Shown here: in pieces, positions 17,021 through 25,533 of the stretch | How positions within the stretch are numbered: the stretch's first letter is position 1 | Layout of the letters: every line of letters starts with the position of its first letter | Assembly (NCBI RefSeq): GCF_013184745.1 | Contig: NZ_JAATVU010000003.1 | Coordinates: 94,159 to 158,158, forward strand | Direction: 5' to 3' | Source of the DNA: Mangrovicoccus sp. HB161399 | GTDB lineage: Bacteria; Pseudomonadota; Alphaproteobacteria; Rhodobacterales; Rhodobacteraceae | Length of the DNA stretch: 64,000 nucleotides | Made by a program: the position numbers and the translations under genes | Notes under the pieces: generated by a model | Told to the model about the DNA's origin: nothing | Databases searched by the model: none | The model's input: the letters and a program-made list of their open reading frames with translations, nothing else

Positions 17021-17046
17021 CGGCCCTCCGCGCCTGCGGGGGGCCG
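17021..17046 (+). terminator. hairpin between binding-protein and permease genes
   Basis: CGGCCCTCCGC (17021-17031) pairs with GCGGGGGGCCG (17036-17046), with one G-T wobble and a 4-base loop. There is no T tract. It sits directly after the binding-protein stop, so it probably protects or attenuates the transcript so that the binding protein exceeds the permeases. Confidence 0.5.
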
Positions 17047-17069
17047 CCTGACCGGGACGGGATGACGCC

Positions 17070-17960
17070 ATGCTGACAGACCTACTTGGCTTTCCGCCGC
17101 AGGTGCTCTTCGGGCAGCTGCTGCTGGGCCTCATCAACGGAGCCTTCTACGCCGTCCTGTCGCTGGGCCTGGCGGTGATCTTCGGACTCCTCAACATCGT
17201 GAACTTCGCCCATGGTGCGCTCTACATGCTCGGCGCCTTCGCCGCCTGGGCGCTGGCGCATTTCCTCGGGCTGAACTACTGGGTGGCGCTCTTCGCCGCG
17301 CCGGTGCTGGTGGGCGGCTTCGGCATGCTGCTCGAACGCTTCCTGCTGCGTCGCCTTGCCGGGGTCGACCATCTCTACGGGCTCCTGCTGACCTTCGGCC
17401 TGGCGCTGGTGATCGAGGGCGTCTTCATCAAGCTCTTCGGCGCCTCCGGCCAGCCCTATCCGACGCCGAAGGCGCTGACGGGCGGCATCAACCTGGGCTT
17501 CATGTTCCTGCCCTGGTACCGCGGCTGGGTCGTCGTCGCCTCGCTGATCGCCTGCGGCGTGACCTGGTACATCTTCGAGATGACCAAGATCGGCGCCTAT
17601 TTGCGCGCGGGCACCGAGAACCCGAAGCTCCTGCAGGCCTTCGGCGTGAACGTGCCGCTCCTGACCACGCTGGCCTATGGCTACGGCGTCGGGCTGGCGG
17701 CCTTCGCCGGCGTGCTGGCCGCGCCGATCACCCAGGTCTCGCCCTTGATGGGCTCGAACCTGATCATCGTCGTCTTCGCCGTCGTGGTGATCGGGGGCAT
17801 GGGCTCGATCATGGGCGCGGTGGTCACCGGGCTCGCCATGGGGCTGATCGAGGGTCTGACCAAGGTGTTCTGGCCCGAGGCCTCGGCCACCGTGATCTTC
17901 TTCGTCATGGCCGTGGTGCTGGTGCTGCGGCCCGCCGGCCTGTTCGGCCGGACCGCGTGA
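17070..17960 (+). CDS. Liv-type ABC transporter permease, LivH-like
   Basis: Inner-membrane channel subunit of 296 residues with about eight hydrophobic segments. The diagnostic LivH stretch FGLLNIVNFAHGALYMLGA lies near residues 38-56. The coupling region GTENPKLLQAFGVNV lies near 186, and GGMGSIMGAVVTGL near 244. ATG start at 17070. It pairs with the LivM-like permease 10 bases downstream. Confidence 0.93.
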   Translation: MLTDLLGFPPQVLFGQLLLGLINGAFYAVLSLGLAVIFGLLNIVNFAHGALYMLGAFAAWALAHFLGLNYWVALFAAPVLVGGFGMLLERFLLRRLAGVDHLYGLLLTFGLALVIEGVFIKLFGASGQPYPTPKALTGGINLGFMFLPWYRGWVVVASLIACGVTWYIFEMTKIGAYLRAGTENPKLLQAFGVNVPLLTTLAYGYGVGLAAFAGVLAAPITQVSPLMGSNLIIVVFAVVVIGGMGSIMGAVVTGLAMGLIEGLTKVFWPEASATVIFFVMAVVLVLRPAGLFGRTA

Positions 17961-17970
17961 GGAGGACGCC

Positions 17971-18894
17971 ATGACCACGAAACTCGGATATGCCGTCGCC
18001 CTCGTGCTTCTGCTGATCGCACCGTTCTTCCTCTATCCGGTGCTGCTGATGAAGTTCCTGTGCTTCGCGCTCTTCGCCTGCGCCTTCAACCTGATCCTCG
18101 GCTTCGGCGGGCTCCTGAGCTTCGGCCATGCCGCGTTCTTCGGCGGCGCGGCCTACATCACCGGCCACGCGATCAAGGTCTGGGGCCTGCCGACCGAGCT
18201 GGGCCTGCTCGCCGGCGCCGCCGCGGCCGGCATCATGGGGCTCGCAGCCGGCATGCTCGCCATCCGGCGGCAGGGCATCTACTTCGCCATGATCACCCTG
18301 GCGCTCGCCCAGATGGCCTATTTCCTGTTCATCTCCGCACCCTTCACCGGCGGCGAGAACGGCCTCCAGGGCGTGCCGCGCGGCACGCTCCTGGGCATGG
18401 TCGACCTGCAGGACAACATGGCCATGTACTATTTCACCCTCGCGATCTTCCTCGCCGCCTTCTGGCTGATCGCGCGCACCGTGCATTCGCCCTTCGGACA
18501 GGTGCTGCGCGCGATCCGCGACAACGAGCCCCGCGCGGTCTCGCTCGGCTACGATGTCGACCGCTACAAGCTGCAGGCCTTCGTGCTCTCGGCGACGCTC
18601 GCGGGCCTGGCCGGCGCGCTGAAGACGGTAGTGTTCCAGCTGGCCTCTCTGACCGACGCGCACTGGCACATGTCGGGCGAGGTGGTGCTGATGACGCTGC
18701 TCGGCGGCGTGGGCACGATCGCAGGCCCGGCCGTGGGCGCGGGCATCATCGTCGCATTGCAGAATCTGCTGGCCTCTGGTCCGCTTTCGGCATGGGTCCC
18801 GGTCGTTCTGGGGGTGATCTTCGTGATCTGCGTGCTCAGCTTCCGCCGCGGCGTGATCGGCGAGCTGAGGGCCTTCATCCAGAAATCGTTCTGA
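17971..18894 (+). CDS. Liv-type ABC transporter permease, LivM-like
   Basis: Second channel subunit, 307 residues, strongly hydrophobic. Family stretches: NLILGFGGLLSFGHAAFFGG near 40, the GIYFAMITLALAQM motif near 103, and the cytoplasmic loop AIRDNEPRAVSLGYDVDRYK near 180, which contacts the ATPases. GGAGG immediately precedes the ATG at 17971. It completes a full Liv-type importer; the next gene is the acyl-CoA dehydrogenase, 28 bases on. Confidence 0.93.
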   Translation: MTTKLGYAVALVLLLIAPFFLYPVLLMKFLCFALFACAFNLILGFGGLLSFGHAAFFGGAAYITGHAIKVWGLPTELGLLAGAAAAGIMGLAAGMLAIRRQGIYFAMITLALAQMAYFLFISAPFTGGENGLQGVPRGTLLGMVDLQDNMAMYYFTLAIFLAAFWLIARTVHSPFGQVLRAIRDNEPRAVSLGYDVDRYKLQAFVLSATLAGLAGALKTVVFQLASLTDAHWHMSGEVVLMTLLGGVGTIAGPAVGAGIIVALQNLLASGPLSAWVPVVLGVIFVICVLSFRRGVIGELRAFIQKSF

Positions 18895-18922
18895 CCCGGT
18901 CCCGAGTGAAAAGGATCCTCCC

Positions 18923-20689
18923 ATGACCTATTCCGCCCCTCTCAAAGACATGCAGTTCATCCTCGAGGAACTCTGCGGTCTCGACGCGCTCGCGGCCCTG
19001 CCGGGGCTGGAGGATGCGACCCCGGACACGGTGGCCGCGATACTCGAGGAGGCGGGGAAGTTCGCGGGCGAGGTGCTGGCGCCGCTGAACCGCTCGGGCG
19101 ATCTGGAAGGGCTGAAGTTCGCCGACGGCAAGCTGACGACGCCCGCGGGCTGGAAGGAGGCCTATGGCCGGCTGGTCGAGATGGGCTGGAACAGCCCCTC
19201 GGCCAGCCCCGAGCATGGCGGCATGGGCCTGCCGCAGGCGGTGAACACCTGTATCCAGGAGATGTTCCAGGGCGCCAACATGTCCTTCCAGCTCTGCCCG
19301 ATGCTGACGCAAGGCGCGATCGAGGCGCTGGAAGGCTATGCGTCCGACGCGCTGAAGGAAGCCTACCTGCCGAAGCTCGTTTCCGGCGAATGGACCGGCA
19401 CGATGAACCTGACCGAGCCGCAGGCCGGGTCCGATCTTGCCGCCATCCGTTCCAGGGCCGAGCCCGAGGGCGATCATTTCCTGGTCTCGGGGCAGAAGAT
19501 CTTCATCACCTACGGCACGCATGACCTGACCGACAACATCATCCACCTCGTGCTGGCGCGGCTGCCCGATGCGCCGGCCGGGGTGAAGGGGATCTCGCTC
19601 TTCCTCGTGCCGCAATTCATGCCCGACGGCACCGAAAACGACGTGCGCTGCGTCTCGATCGAGCACAAGCTCGGCATCCACGCCTCGCCGACGTGCACGC
19701 TCGCGTTCGGCGACAAGGGCGGGGCGACCGGCTGGCTGATCGGCGAGCCCAACAAGGGGCTGCAATACATGTTCGCCATGATGAACAACGCCCGCCTGAA
19801 CGTGGGCGTTCAGGGCATCGGCGTGGCGGAGCATGCGTACCAATGGGCGCTGGCCTATGCGCGGGAACGCCGCCAGGGCACGCCGTCGGGCGGGCAGGCG
19901 GGCGATCCGATCCTGGGCCATGGCGACGTGCGCCGCATGGTCGGCGCGATGCGCGCCAGGACGCTGGCAGCCCGTGCACTGGCCTGCCTGGCCGCGGCCT
20001 CGCTCGATCACGCGGCGCGCAATCCGGATGCGGAGGCGAAGGCCTATCACCAGCGGCGCGTCGACCTGATGATCCCGGTCGTGAAGGGCTGGGGCACCGA
20101 GATGGCCGTGGATGTCGCGAACATGGGCGTGCAGGTCCATGGCGGCATGGGCTTCGTCGAGGAGACCGGCGCGGCGCAGTTCTACCGCGACGCGCGGATC
20201 ACCACGATCTACGAGGGTACGACCGGCATCCAGGCGCTGGATCTGGTGGGCCGCAAGATCACCCGCGACGGCGGCAGGGCGGCAGGCGAGATCGTTGCCC
20301 AGATGCGCGCCGATGCCGAGGCCGTGCGGGGCACGCAGGGCAACCAGACCGACTGGGCGGCGATGGCGGAGATGATCGACACCGGGGCGGAGATCGTCTC
20401 CGAGCTGGTCGATTGGCTTCTCGCCATGAAAGACGAGCCCGCGCTGCAGAACGCGGCGGCGGTCAACGTGCTGCATGCCTTCGGCGTGGCCCTGGGCGGC
20501 TGGCAGATGGGCTACGGCGCGCATCGCGCGGCGCTGAAATCCGGCATGGATGCGGGCGAGACGCTGGGCCGGATCCGGCTGGCGGAGTTCTTCCGCGGCC
20601 AGATCTTCCCGGAGGCGATGTCGCGCCGCGACGCTGTGACCGGCGGGTCCGAAGCCGTCGCCGTGCTGCCTGAGGAGTGCTTTGCCTGA
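18923..20689 (+). CDS. acyl-CoA dehydrogenase, DmdC-like long type
   Basis: FAD-dependent dehydrogenase of 588 residues, much longer than the usual 380, with the architecture of the DmdC/long acyl-CoA dehydrogenase branch. An N-terminal extension precedes the core, and a C-terminal domain of about 120 residues follows it. MNLTEPQAGSDLAAIR (161-176) contacts flavin and substrate. The catalytic base is probably Glu431 in IYEGTTGIQ. The product would be an enoyl-CoA, or methylthioacryloyl-CoA if the pathway is DMSP demethylation. It is last in the ligase/Liv operon. DmdA and DmdD are absent from the window, so the true substrate may be another short acyl-CoA. Confidence 0.9.
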   Translation: MTYSAPLKDMQFILEELCGLDALAALPGLEDATPDTVAAILEEAGKFAGEVLAPLNRSGDLEGLKFADGKLTTPAGWKEAYGRLVEMGWNSPSASPEHGGMGLPQAVNTCIQEMFQGANMSFQLCPMLTQGAIEALEGYASDALKEAYLPKLVSGEWTGTMNLTEPQAGSDLAAIRSRAEPEGDHFLVSGQKIFITYGTHDLTDNIIHLVLARLPDAPAGVKGISLFLVPQFMPDGTENDVRCVSIEHKLGIHASPTCTLAFGDKGGATGWLIGEPNKGLQYMFAMMNNARLNVGVQGIGVAEHAYQWALAYARERRQGTPSGGQAGDPILGHGDVRRMVGAMRARTLAARALACLAAASLDHAARNPDAEAKAYHQRRVDLMIPVVKGWGTEMAVDVANMGVQVHGGMGFVEETGAAQFYRDARITTIYEGTTGIQALDLVGRKITRDGGRAAGEIVAQMRADAEAVRGTQGNQTDWAAMAEMIDTGAEIVSELVDWLLAMKDEPALQNAAAVNVLHAFGVALGGWQMGYGAHRAALKSGMDAGETLGRIRLAEFFRGQIFPEAMSRRDAVTGGSEAVAVLPEECFA

Positions 20690-20722
20690 GACGCGGGCAG
20701 GAGAGGGATGCCCTCTCCCGCA

Positions 20723-20787
20723 CCCTCACCCCCGCCCGGCCCGGGGCGCACTCCCTCTCCCCGCCGGGGAGAGGGCCGGGGTGAGGG
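20723..20787. terminator. nested hairpins between convergent genes
   Basis: An inner stem CCCTCTCCCCG (20753-20763) pairs perfectly with CGGGGAGAGGG (20765-20775). An outer stem CCCTCACCCC (20723-20732) pairs with GGGGTGAGGG (20778-20787). It fills the 101-base gap between the convergent dehydrogenase and kdgK genes, so it can stop transcription from both sides. Such CCCTCTCCCC/CCCTCACCCC elements recur in high-GC proteobacteria and could also be a dispersed REP-like repeat. Confidence 0.65.
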
Positions 20788-20790
20788 GGA

Positions 20791-21702
20791 TCAGGCCGGG
20801 ACCTTGAGGCCCGGAAGGTCGATATCGACCAGCGCCCCGCGCTTGGTCACCACCTGTGCCGACACGCGGCAGCCGGCATCGGCGGCTTCGGCCGGGGAGG
20901 CGCCGCGCAGCAGCGCCGTCAGGAACCCGGCATTGAAGCTGTCCCCGGCCGCGGTCGTGTCGGTGATCTCGGCCACGATCTGCGGCGGCACCAGCGTCTC
21001 GGCGCCGTTCTCCAGGATCAGCACCGGCTCCGGCCCGTCCTTGGTGACGACCAGCGAAGCTCCCGCGGCCGCGTAGCGGTCTGCCGTTGCGCGCTTCGAG
21101 GCATCGCCGAAGAAATCGGCCTCGTCCTCGTAGGACGGCAGCGCGATGTCGGCGACCTTGGCCGCTTCGCTGACCCAGCGGCACATGTCCTCGGTCGAAG
21201 CCCAGAGCCGCGGCCGCAGGTTCGGGTCGAAGCAGATCCGCACGCCTGCGGCGCGGGCCCCGGCCAGCACTTCGAGCAGCCGCCGCCGCCCGGCCTCCGG
21301 CAGGATTGCCATGGTGATTCCGGAAAACAGCGCCATGTCCCCGGACGAGGCCGGCAGGCGCTCCAGATCGTCCGCCAGCGTCCGCGCCGCCGAGGCCGAC
21401 CGCCAGTAGGAGAAGCTGCGCTCGCCGTCCTTCAGCGAAATCATGTAGAGCCCGGCCGTTCCGCCCTTGCGCACCGCCATTTCGGGGATCACTCCTGCGG
21501 AGTCCATGAAGGCGGCCATCTGCGCGGAGGGGCCGTCATCGCCCATCGCCGAAAGATAGGCGACCTCCAGATCCGGCCCCCCGAGCTTCTTCGCGTACCA
21601 CGCAGAGTTGAAGGTGTCGCCGGCGAAGCCCATTGCATAGGTTCCGTCGGGGGTCGGCGACAGTTCGATCATGCATTCGCCGATCGCGAGAAAGCGGGTC
21701 AT
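20791..21702 (-). CDS. kdgK: 2-keto-3-deoxygluconate kinase, PfkB family
   Basis: Cytosolic sugar kinase of 303 residues that phosphorylates 2-keto-3-deoxygluconate to KDPG, the point where the saturated and unsaturated uronate branches meet. The N-terminal motif is LAIGECMIELSP, followed by FAGDTFNSAWYAKKLG. The C-terminal PfkB signature DTTAAGDSFNAGF (near 256) carries the catalytic aspartate. The ATG at 21702 overlaps the GntR stop by four bases. The surrounding uronate genes support KdgK over other PfkB kinases. KDPG aldolase is not in the window. Confidence 0.92.
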   Translation of the reverse strand: MTRFLAIGECMIELSPTPDGTYAMGFAGDTFNSAWYAKKLGGPDLEVAYLSAMGDDGPSAQMAAFMDSAGVIPEMAVRKGGTAGLYMISLKDGERSFSYWRSASAARTLADDLERLPASSGDMALFSGITMAILPEAGRRRLLEVLAGARAAGVRICFDPNLRPRLWASTEDMCRWVSEAAKVADIALPSYEDEADFFGDASKRATADRYAAAGASLVVTKDGPEPVLILENGAETLVPPQIVAEITDTTAAGDSFNAGFLTALLRGASPAEAADAGCRVSAQVVTKRGALVDIDLPGLKVPA

Positions 21703-22394
21703 TGGTCGGGGTCCTCGAAATACTGGGGATGCTCGGAACGTACCACGGGCAGGATGTTCCGGATGCGGCTCAGATGGTCGCGCAGGCAGGCTTCGGCGGC
21801 ATTGGCATCGCGCGCGCGCAGTGCATCGACGATGCTGACATGCTGGTCGAAGGCATTCTGCTGGCCGAAGGAGAGCGACAGGAAGCGCACCCGGTCGATA
21901 TGGGCCTTCTGCTCCTGGATCAGCGACCATGCGTAGCCGTGGCCGGACATTTCGCAGATCCGCTTGTGCAGGAGGTCGTCGAGCTCGTGGAAGACGCTGC
22001 GCGGGCCGGTCTCGATCGCCAGCTTCTGGCGGGCCAGGAGCGTGTCGAGCTCGGCCAGGTCGGCCCCGGTGATGGTCTTCACCGCGTCGCGGATGCAGGC
22101 CGCCTCCAAGGCGGCGCGGATGAAGGCCGCCTGGTGCACGCCCTGCTCGGATATCTTGGTGATCAGCGTCGCCCGCTGCGGCCGGATCGACAGGAAGCCG
22201 AGCTGCGAAAGCCGGAAGAACGCGTCGCGCACCGGCTGCCGAGAGACGCCCAGCTGCTTGGCGATCTCGGCCTCGGACACCTTGGTGCCCGGCGGCAGTC
22301 CGAAGGTGATCAACGCATGGTAGAGCGCCTCGAACACCTGGTCCGTGGCCGTGGCCGTCTGAATGGCGGAAAGAGGGGCGATCGTGTCTGGCAT
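21699..22394 (-). CDS. GntR/FCD family transcriptional regulator of uronate genes
   Basis: Repressor-type regulator of 231 residues. The N-terminal winged helix is at about 12-80 (SEAEIAKQLGVSRQPVRDAFFRL), and the C-terminal helical FCD ligand-binding domain follows, with likely metal-binding residues in FHELDDLLHKRI and the C-terminal histidines. It heads an operon with kdgK and is divergent from uxaC, with a palindrome in between. It is therefore a plausible uronate- or KDG-responsive regulator of both. An in-frame ATG at 22427 would add 11 residues; I prefer 22394 because the extension is not typical and neither start has a strong ribosome-binding site. Confidence 0.88.
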   Translation of the reverse strand: MPDTIAPLSAIQTATATDQVFEALYHALITFGLPPGTKVSEAEIAKQLGVSRQPVRDAFFRLSQLGFLSIRPQRATLITKISEQGVHQAAFIRAALEAACIRDAVKTITGADLAELDTLLARQKLAIETGPRSVFHELDDLLHKRICEMSGHGYAWSLIQEQKAHIDRVRFLSLSFGQQNAFDQHVSIVDALRARDANAAEACLRDHLSRIRNILPVVRSEHPQYFEDPDQ

Positions 22395-22441
22395 GGCGGT
22401 CCGGCTGCATCCTGTCGCGGCCAGCATACATCATTCACGCT

Positions 22442-22470
22442 TTGACACAACTGTCAGACTAGCATATTAG
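22442..22470 (+). promoter_or_regulatory. candidate promoter for uxaC
   Basis: A consensus-like -35 TTGACA lies at 22442-22447, and TATTAG at 22465-22470 can serve as the -10 after a 17-base spacer. The start of uxaC is 34 bases further on. The -10 falls inside the inverted repeat of the next entry, as expected for repression by the divergent GntR protein. Confidence 0.5.
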
Positions 22471-22477
22471 CTAGCTA
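22459..22477. promoter_or_regulatory. candidate GntR operator between kdgK-operon and uxaC
   Basis: CTAGC (22459-22463) and GCTAG (22470-22474) form an inverted repeat around ATATTA. It overlaps a 10-bp self-complementary TAGCTAGCTA (22468-22477). It is the only AT-rich, symmetrical stretch in the divergent gap. Position makes it the best candidate binding site of the GntR/FCD regulator. Confidence 0.5.
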
Positions 22478-22503
22478 GAAGATCCGATTCAAAGGGGCAG
22501 AAG

Positions 22504-23916
22504 ATGAGCCTGACCGATCCCGACCGCCTTTTCCCGGCAGAGCCCGGCCTTCGCGGCCTTGCGCGCCGCCTGTACGAAAGCGTGGCGGATCTGCCGATCG
22601 TGTCGCCGCACGGCCATTGCGACCCGCGCTGGTTCGCCGAGAACGAGCGCTTCCCGAACCCGGCCGAGCTTTTCGTTATTCCCGACCACTATGTCTTCCG
22701 CATGCTGGTCAGCCAGGGCATTCCGCTGACCGATCTGGGCGTGCCGCGCGTCGACGGCGGCGAGACGGAAACCGATCCGCGCAAGATCTGGCGGCTCTTC
22801 GCCGAGAACTTCCACCTGTTCCGCGGCACGCCCTCGGCGATGTGGCTCAACCATTCCTTCCAGTTCGTCTTCGGCCTCGACAAGCCGCTCTCCGCCGCCA
22901 CCGCGGACGAGTATTACGAACATATCGACGCCAAGCTGGCGACCCCCGACTTCACCCCGCGGGCGCTGTTCGAGCGGTTCAACATCGAGGTGCTCTCGAC
23001 CACCGAGGGCGCGCTCGACGACCTGAAATGGCACAAGGCCATCACCGCCTCGGGCTGGGGCGGAAAGGTGATCACCACCTACCGTCCTGACGCCGCGGTC
23101 GATCCGGAATTCGAGGGCTTCGCCGGCAATGTCGAGCAGCTCGGCGCGCTGACGGGCGAGGACGCGGCGACCTGGGAGGGCTACCTGAACGCCCACCGTG
23201 CGCGCCGCGCCTATTTCAAGGAATTCGGCGGCGCGACCGCGTCGGACCACGGGCACCCTTCGGCACGCACCGAGGACCTGTCCGCGGCGGATGCCGCCGC
23301 CCTGTTCCAGAAGGCGCTGGCCGGGACCTGCACTGCCGAGGAGGCCGATGCCTTCCGCGGCCAGATGCTGACCGAGATGGCGCGGATGAGCCTCGAGGAC
23401 GGCCTGACCCTGCAGATCCACGCGGGCAGCCGCCGCAACCACCACAAGGGCGTGTTCGAAAAGCACGGCCGCGACAAGGGCTTCGACATCCCGGGCCGCA
23501 CCGACTACGTGGGCAGCCTCTCGCCGCTGCTGAACGCGGTCGGCATGGAGCCGAAGCTGCGCGTGCTACTCTTCACGCTGGACGAGACCGTCTATTCGCG
23601 CGAATGGGCGCCGCTGGCGGGCGTCTATCCCTGCCTGCGCCTCGGGCCGCCCTGGTGGTTCCATGACAGCTACGAAGGCATCAAGCGGTTCCGCGAGGCC
23701 ACCACGGAAACGGCCGGCTTCTACAACACCGCTGGCTTCAACGACGACACCCGGGCCTTCTGCTCGATCCCGGCCCGCCATGACGTCGCGCGCCGTTCGG
23801 ACTGCAGCTACCTGGCGGGGCTGGTCGCCACCGGGCGCCTCGGCGAGGCCGACGCCTTCGAGGTCGCGACCGACCTGACCTACAACCTGGCCAAGGATGC
23901 CTATGGCCTGACCTGA
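22504..23916 (+). CDS. uxaC: glucuronate isomerase
   Basis: Cytosolic uronate isomerase of 470 residues, converting D-galacturonate to tagaturonate and D-glucuronate to fructuronate. The N-terminal metal-binding pair is His36/His38 in SPHGHCDPRWF. Other family stretches are QIHAGSRRNHH (near 302), PWWFHDSYEGI (near 381) and the C-terminal arginine-rich PARHDVARRSDCSYL. Full family length. First gene of the plus-strand uronate operon, followed by a TRAP importer. The enzyme that would come next, UxaB, is not encoded in the window. Confidence 0.96.
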   Translation: MSLTDPDRLFPAEPGLRGLARRLYESVADLPIVSPHGHCDPRWFAENERFPNPAELFVIPDHYVFRMLVSQGIPLTDLGVPRVDGGETETDPRKIWRLFAENFHLFRGTPSAMWLNHSFQFVFGLDKPLSAATADEYYEHIDAKLATPDFTPRALFERFNIEVLSTTEGALDDLKWHKAITASGWGGKVITTYRPDAAVDPEFEGFAGNVEQLGALTGEDAATWEGYLNAHRARRAYFKEFGGATASDHGHPSARTEDLSAADAAALFQKALAGTCTAEEADAFRGQMLTEMARMSLEDGLTLQIHAGSRRNHHKGVFEKHGRDKGFDIPGRTDYVGSLSPLLNAVGMEPKLRVLLFTLDETVYSREWAPLAGVYPCLRLGPPWWFHDSYEGIKRFREATTETAGFYNTAGFNDDTRAFCSIPARHDVARRSDCSYLAGLVATGRLGEADAFEVATDLTYNLAKDAYGLT

Positions 23917-23994
23917 TCCGCAGGGCCGGGAGGGAGAGGGAGCAAGTGCTCCCTTCCGGCGCTGCATCCACCAGTTTCAAAGGGGAGGAAGACC

Positions 23995-24969
23995 ATGAAA
24001 CTGACACTGACTGCCGCGCTCCTGGCCGGCTCCGCGCTCGCAACCGCCGCCACTGCCTGCGAGACCACGCTGCGTTCCGCAGACACCCATCCCGAAGGCT
24101 ACCCGACCGTCGTCGCGGTGCAGGAAATGGGCAAGATGCTCGAAGAGCGCACCGGCGGCCGCCTGTGCATCGAAGTCTTCCCCTCCGCCCAGCTCGGCGA
24201 GGAGAAGGACACGATCGAGCAGACCCAGTTCGGCGTCATCGACATGCTGCGCGTCTCGATGGGTCCGTTCAACAACATCATCGAAGAGACCCAGGTCGTC
24301 TCGCTGCCCTACATCTTCCGGTCCGTCGATCACATGCACCACGTGATGGACGGCCCGGTGGGCGACGAGATCCTCGCGGCCTTCGGGGATCACGACCTGG
24401 TCGGCCTGGCCTTCTATGACGGCGGCTCGCGCAGCTTCTACAACTCGGAAAAGCCGATCACCTCGATGGCCGACCTGGCGGGGATGAAGTTCCGCGTCAT
24501 GCAGTCCGACATCTTCGTCGACATGGTCTCCGCGCTCGGCGCGAATGCCACGCCGCTGCCCTATGGCGAGGTCTATTCCTCGATCCAGACCGGCGTGATC
24601 GACGGGGCCGAGAACAACTGGCCCTCCTATGAATCCTCCGGCCATTTCGAGGTCGCCAAGTACTACACGCTCGACCAGCACCTGATCGTGCCGGAAGTGC
24701 TGGTGATGTCGAAGACCAGCTGGGACAAGCTCAGCCCCGAGGACCAGGAGGCCGTGCGCCAGGCCGCCAAGGACAGCGTGCCGCTGATGCGCGAGATGTG
24801 GGCCGAGCGCGAGGCGGAGTCCGAGCAGAAGGTGCTGGATGCCGGCGTCGAGGTCGTGACCGACATCGACAAGACTCCGTTCATCGAGGCGATGAAGCCG
24901 GTCTACGAGAAGCATGTCACCTCCGACAAGCTCAAGGATCTCGTCGAACGCATCCAGGCCACCGAGTGA
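23995..24969 (+). CDS. TRAP transporter solute-binding protein, probable uronate binder
   Basis: Periplasmic DctP-type protein of 324 residues with a signal peptide of about 21 residues before [17 protein letters not shown]. The substrate-binding arginine segment is MKFRVMQSD (near 164), followed by [18 protein letters not shown], the stretch typical of sugar-acid-binding DctP proteins. It sits between uxaC and the kdgF-kduI-kduD genes, so galacturonate or glucuronate is the expected ligand. A hairpin follows the stop. Confidence 0.93.
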   Translation: MKLTLTAALLAGSALATAATACETTLRSADTHPEGYPTVVAVQEMGKMLEERTGGRLCIEVFPSAQLGEEKDTIEQTQFGVIDMLRVSMGPFNNIIEETQVVSLPYIFRSVDHMHHVMDGPVGDEILAAFGDHDLVGLAFYDGGSRSFYNSEKPITSMADLAGMKFRVMQSDIFVDMVSALGANATPLPYGEVYSSIQTGVIDGAENNWPSYESSGHFEVAKYYTLDQHLIVPEVLVMSKTSWDKLSPEDQEAVRQAAKDSVPLMREMWAEREAESEQKVLDAGVEVVTDIDKTPFIEAMKPVYEKHVTSDKLKDLVERIQATE

Positions 24970-24977
24970 GCCTTGAC

Positions 24978-25000
24978 GGGCCGCCCCGCGCGGGCGGCCC
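24978..25000 (+). terminator. hairpin between TRAP binding-protein and permease genes
   Basis: GGGCCGCCC (24978-24986) pairs perfectly with GGGCGGCCC (24992-25000) around a 5-base loop, without a T tract. It begins 8 bases after the DctP stop and probably sets a higher level of binding protein than of permeases. Confidence 0.55.
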
Positions 25001-25021
25001 AACCGCTTGAAGGGGCAGGGG

Positions 25022-25528
25022 ATGGATAAGATTGCAAAGTTTACCGGGGTCGTAGCCCGGATCGGGCTGTGGATCTCGGGCATCGGGCTTGTGCTGATGA
25101 CCGCGATGATCGCCGCCCAGGTGTTCTTCCGGTACGTGCTGAACGACAGCCTCGTCTGGACCGAGCCGGCGGCGATCCTGGTGATGGGCTGGTTCATCCT
25201 GCTCGGCGCCGCGGTCGGCATCCGCGAGGGGTACCACCTGAGCTTCGAGGTGCTGCTGTACCTGCTGCCGGACCGGGCGAAGCTGGTGCTCTACTCGATT
25301 TCCGACGTGGTCGTGACCGCCTTCGGGATCGGCATGGTCGTCTATGGCTGGCAGCTGGCCGCCAAGACCGCCGGGTCGACCATCCCGTCGCTGGGCTTCT
25401 CCGGCTCGGTCGCCTTCCTGCCGATCATCTCGGGCGGCATCCTGGTCGTCCTCTTCTCGGTCGAGCGGCTCGCCCGCCGCGCGGCCGGCCTTCCCACCTC
25501 GCGCTTCGGCGACACGGCGGAGCACTGA
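25022..25528 (+). CDS. TRAP transporter small permease, DctQ family
   Basis: Small membrane subunit of the uronate TRAP importer, 168 residues with four hydrophobic segments. The DctQ loop LNDSLVWTEPAAILVMGWFILLG lies near residues 39-61. The ATG at 25022 is preceded by AAGGGGCAGGGG. A TTG at 25007 in the same frame is less likely because it precedes that site. The DctM gene follows after five bases. Confidence 0.9.
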   Translation: MDKIAKFTGVVARIGLWISGIGLVLMTAMIAAQVFFRYVLNDSLVWTEPAAILVMGWFILLGAAVGIREGYHLSFEVLLYLLPDRAKLVLYSISDVVVTAFGIGMVVYGWQLAAKTAGSTIPSLGFSGSVAFLPIISGGILVVLFSVERLARRAAGLPTSRFGDTAEH

Positions 25529-25533
25529 CTGAC

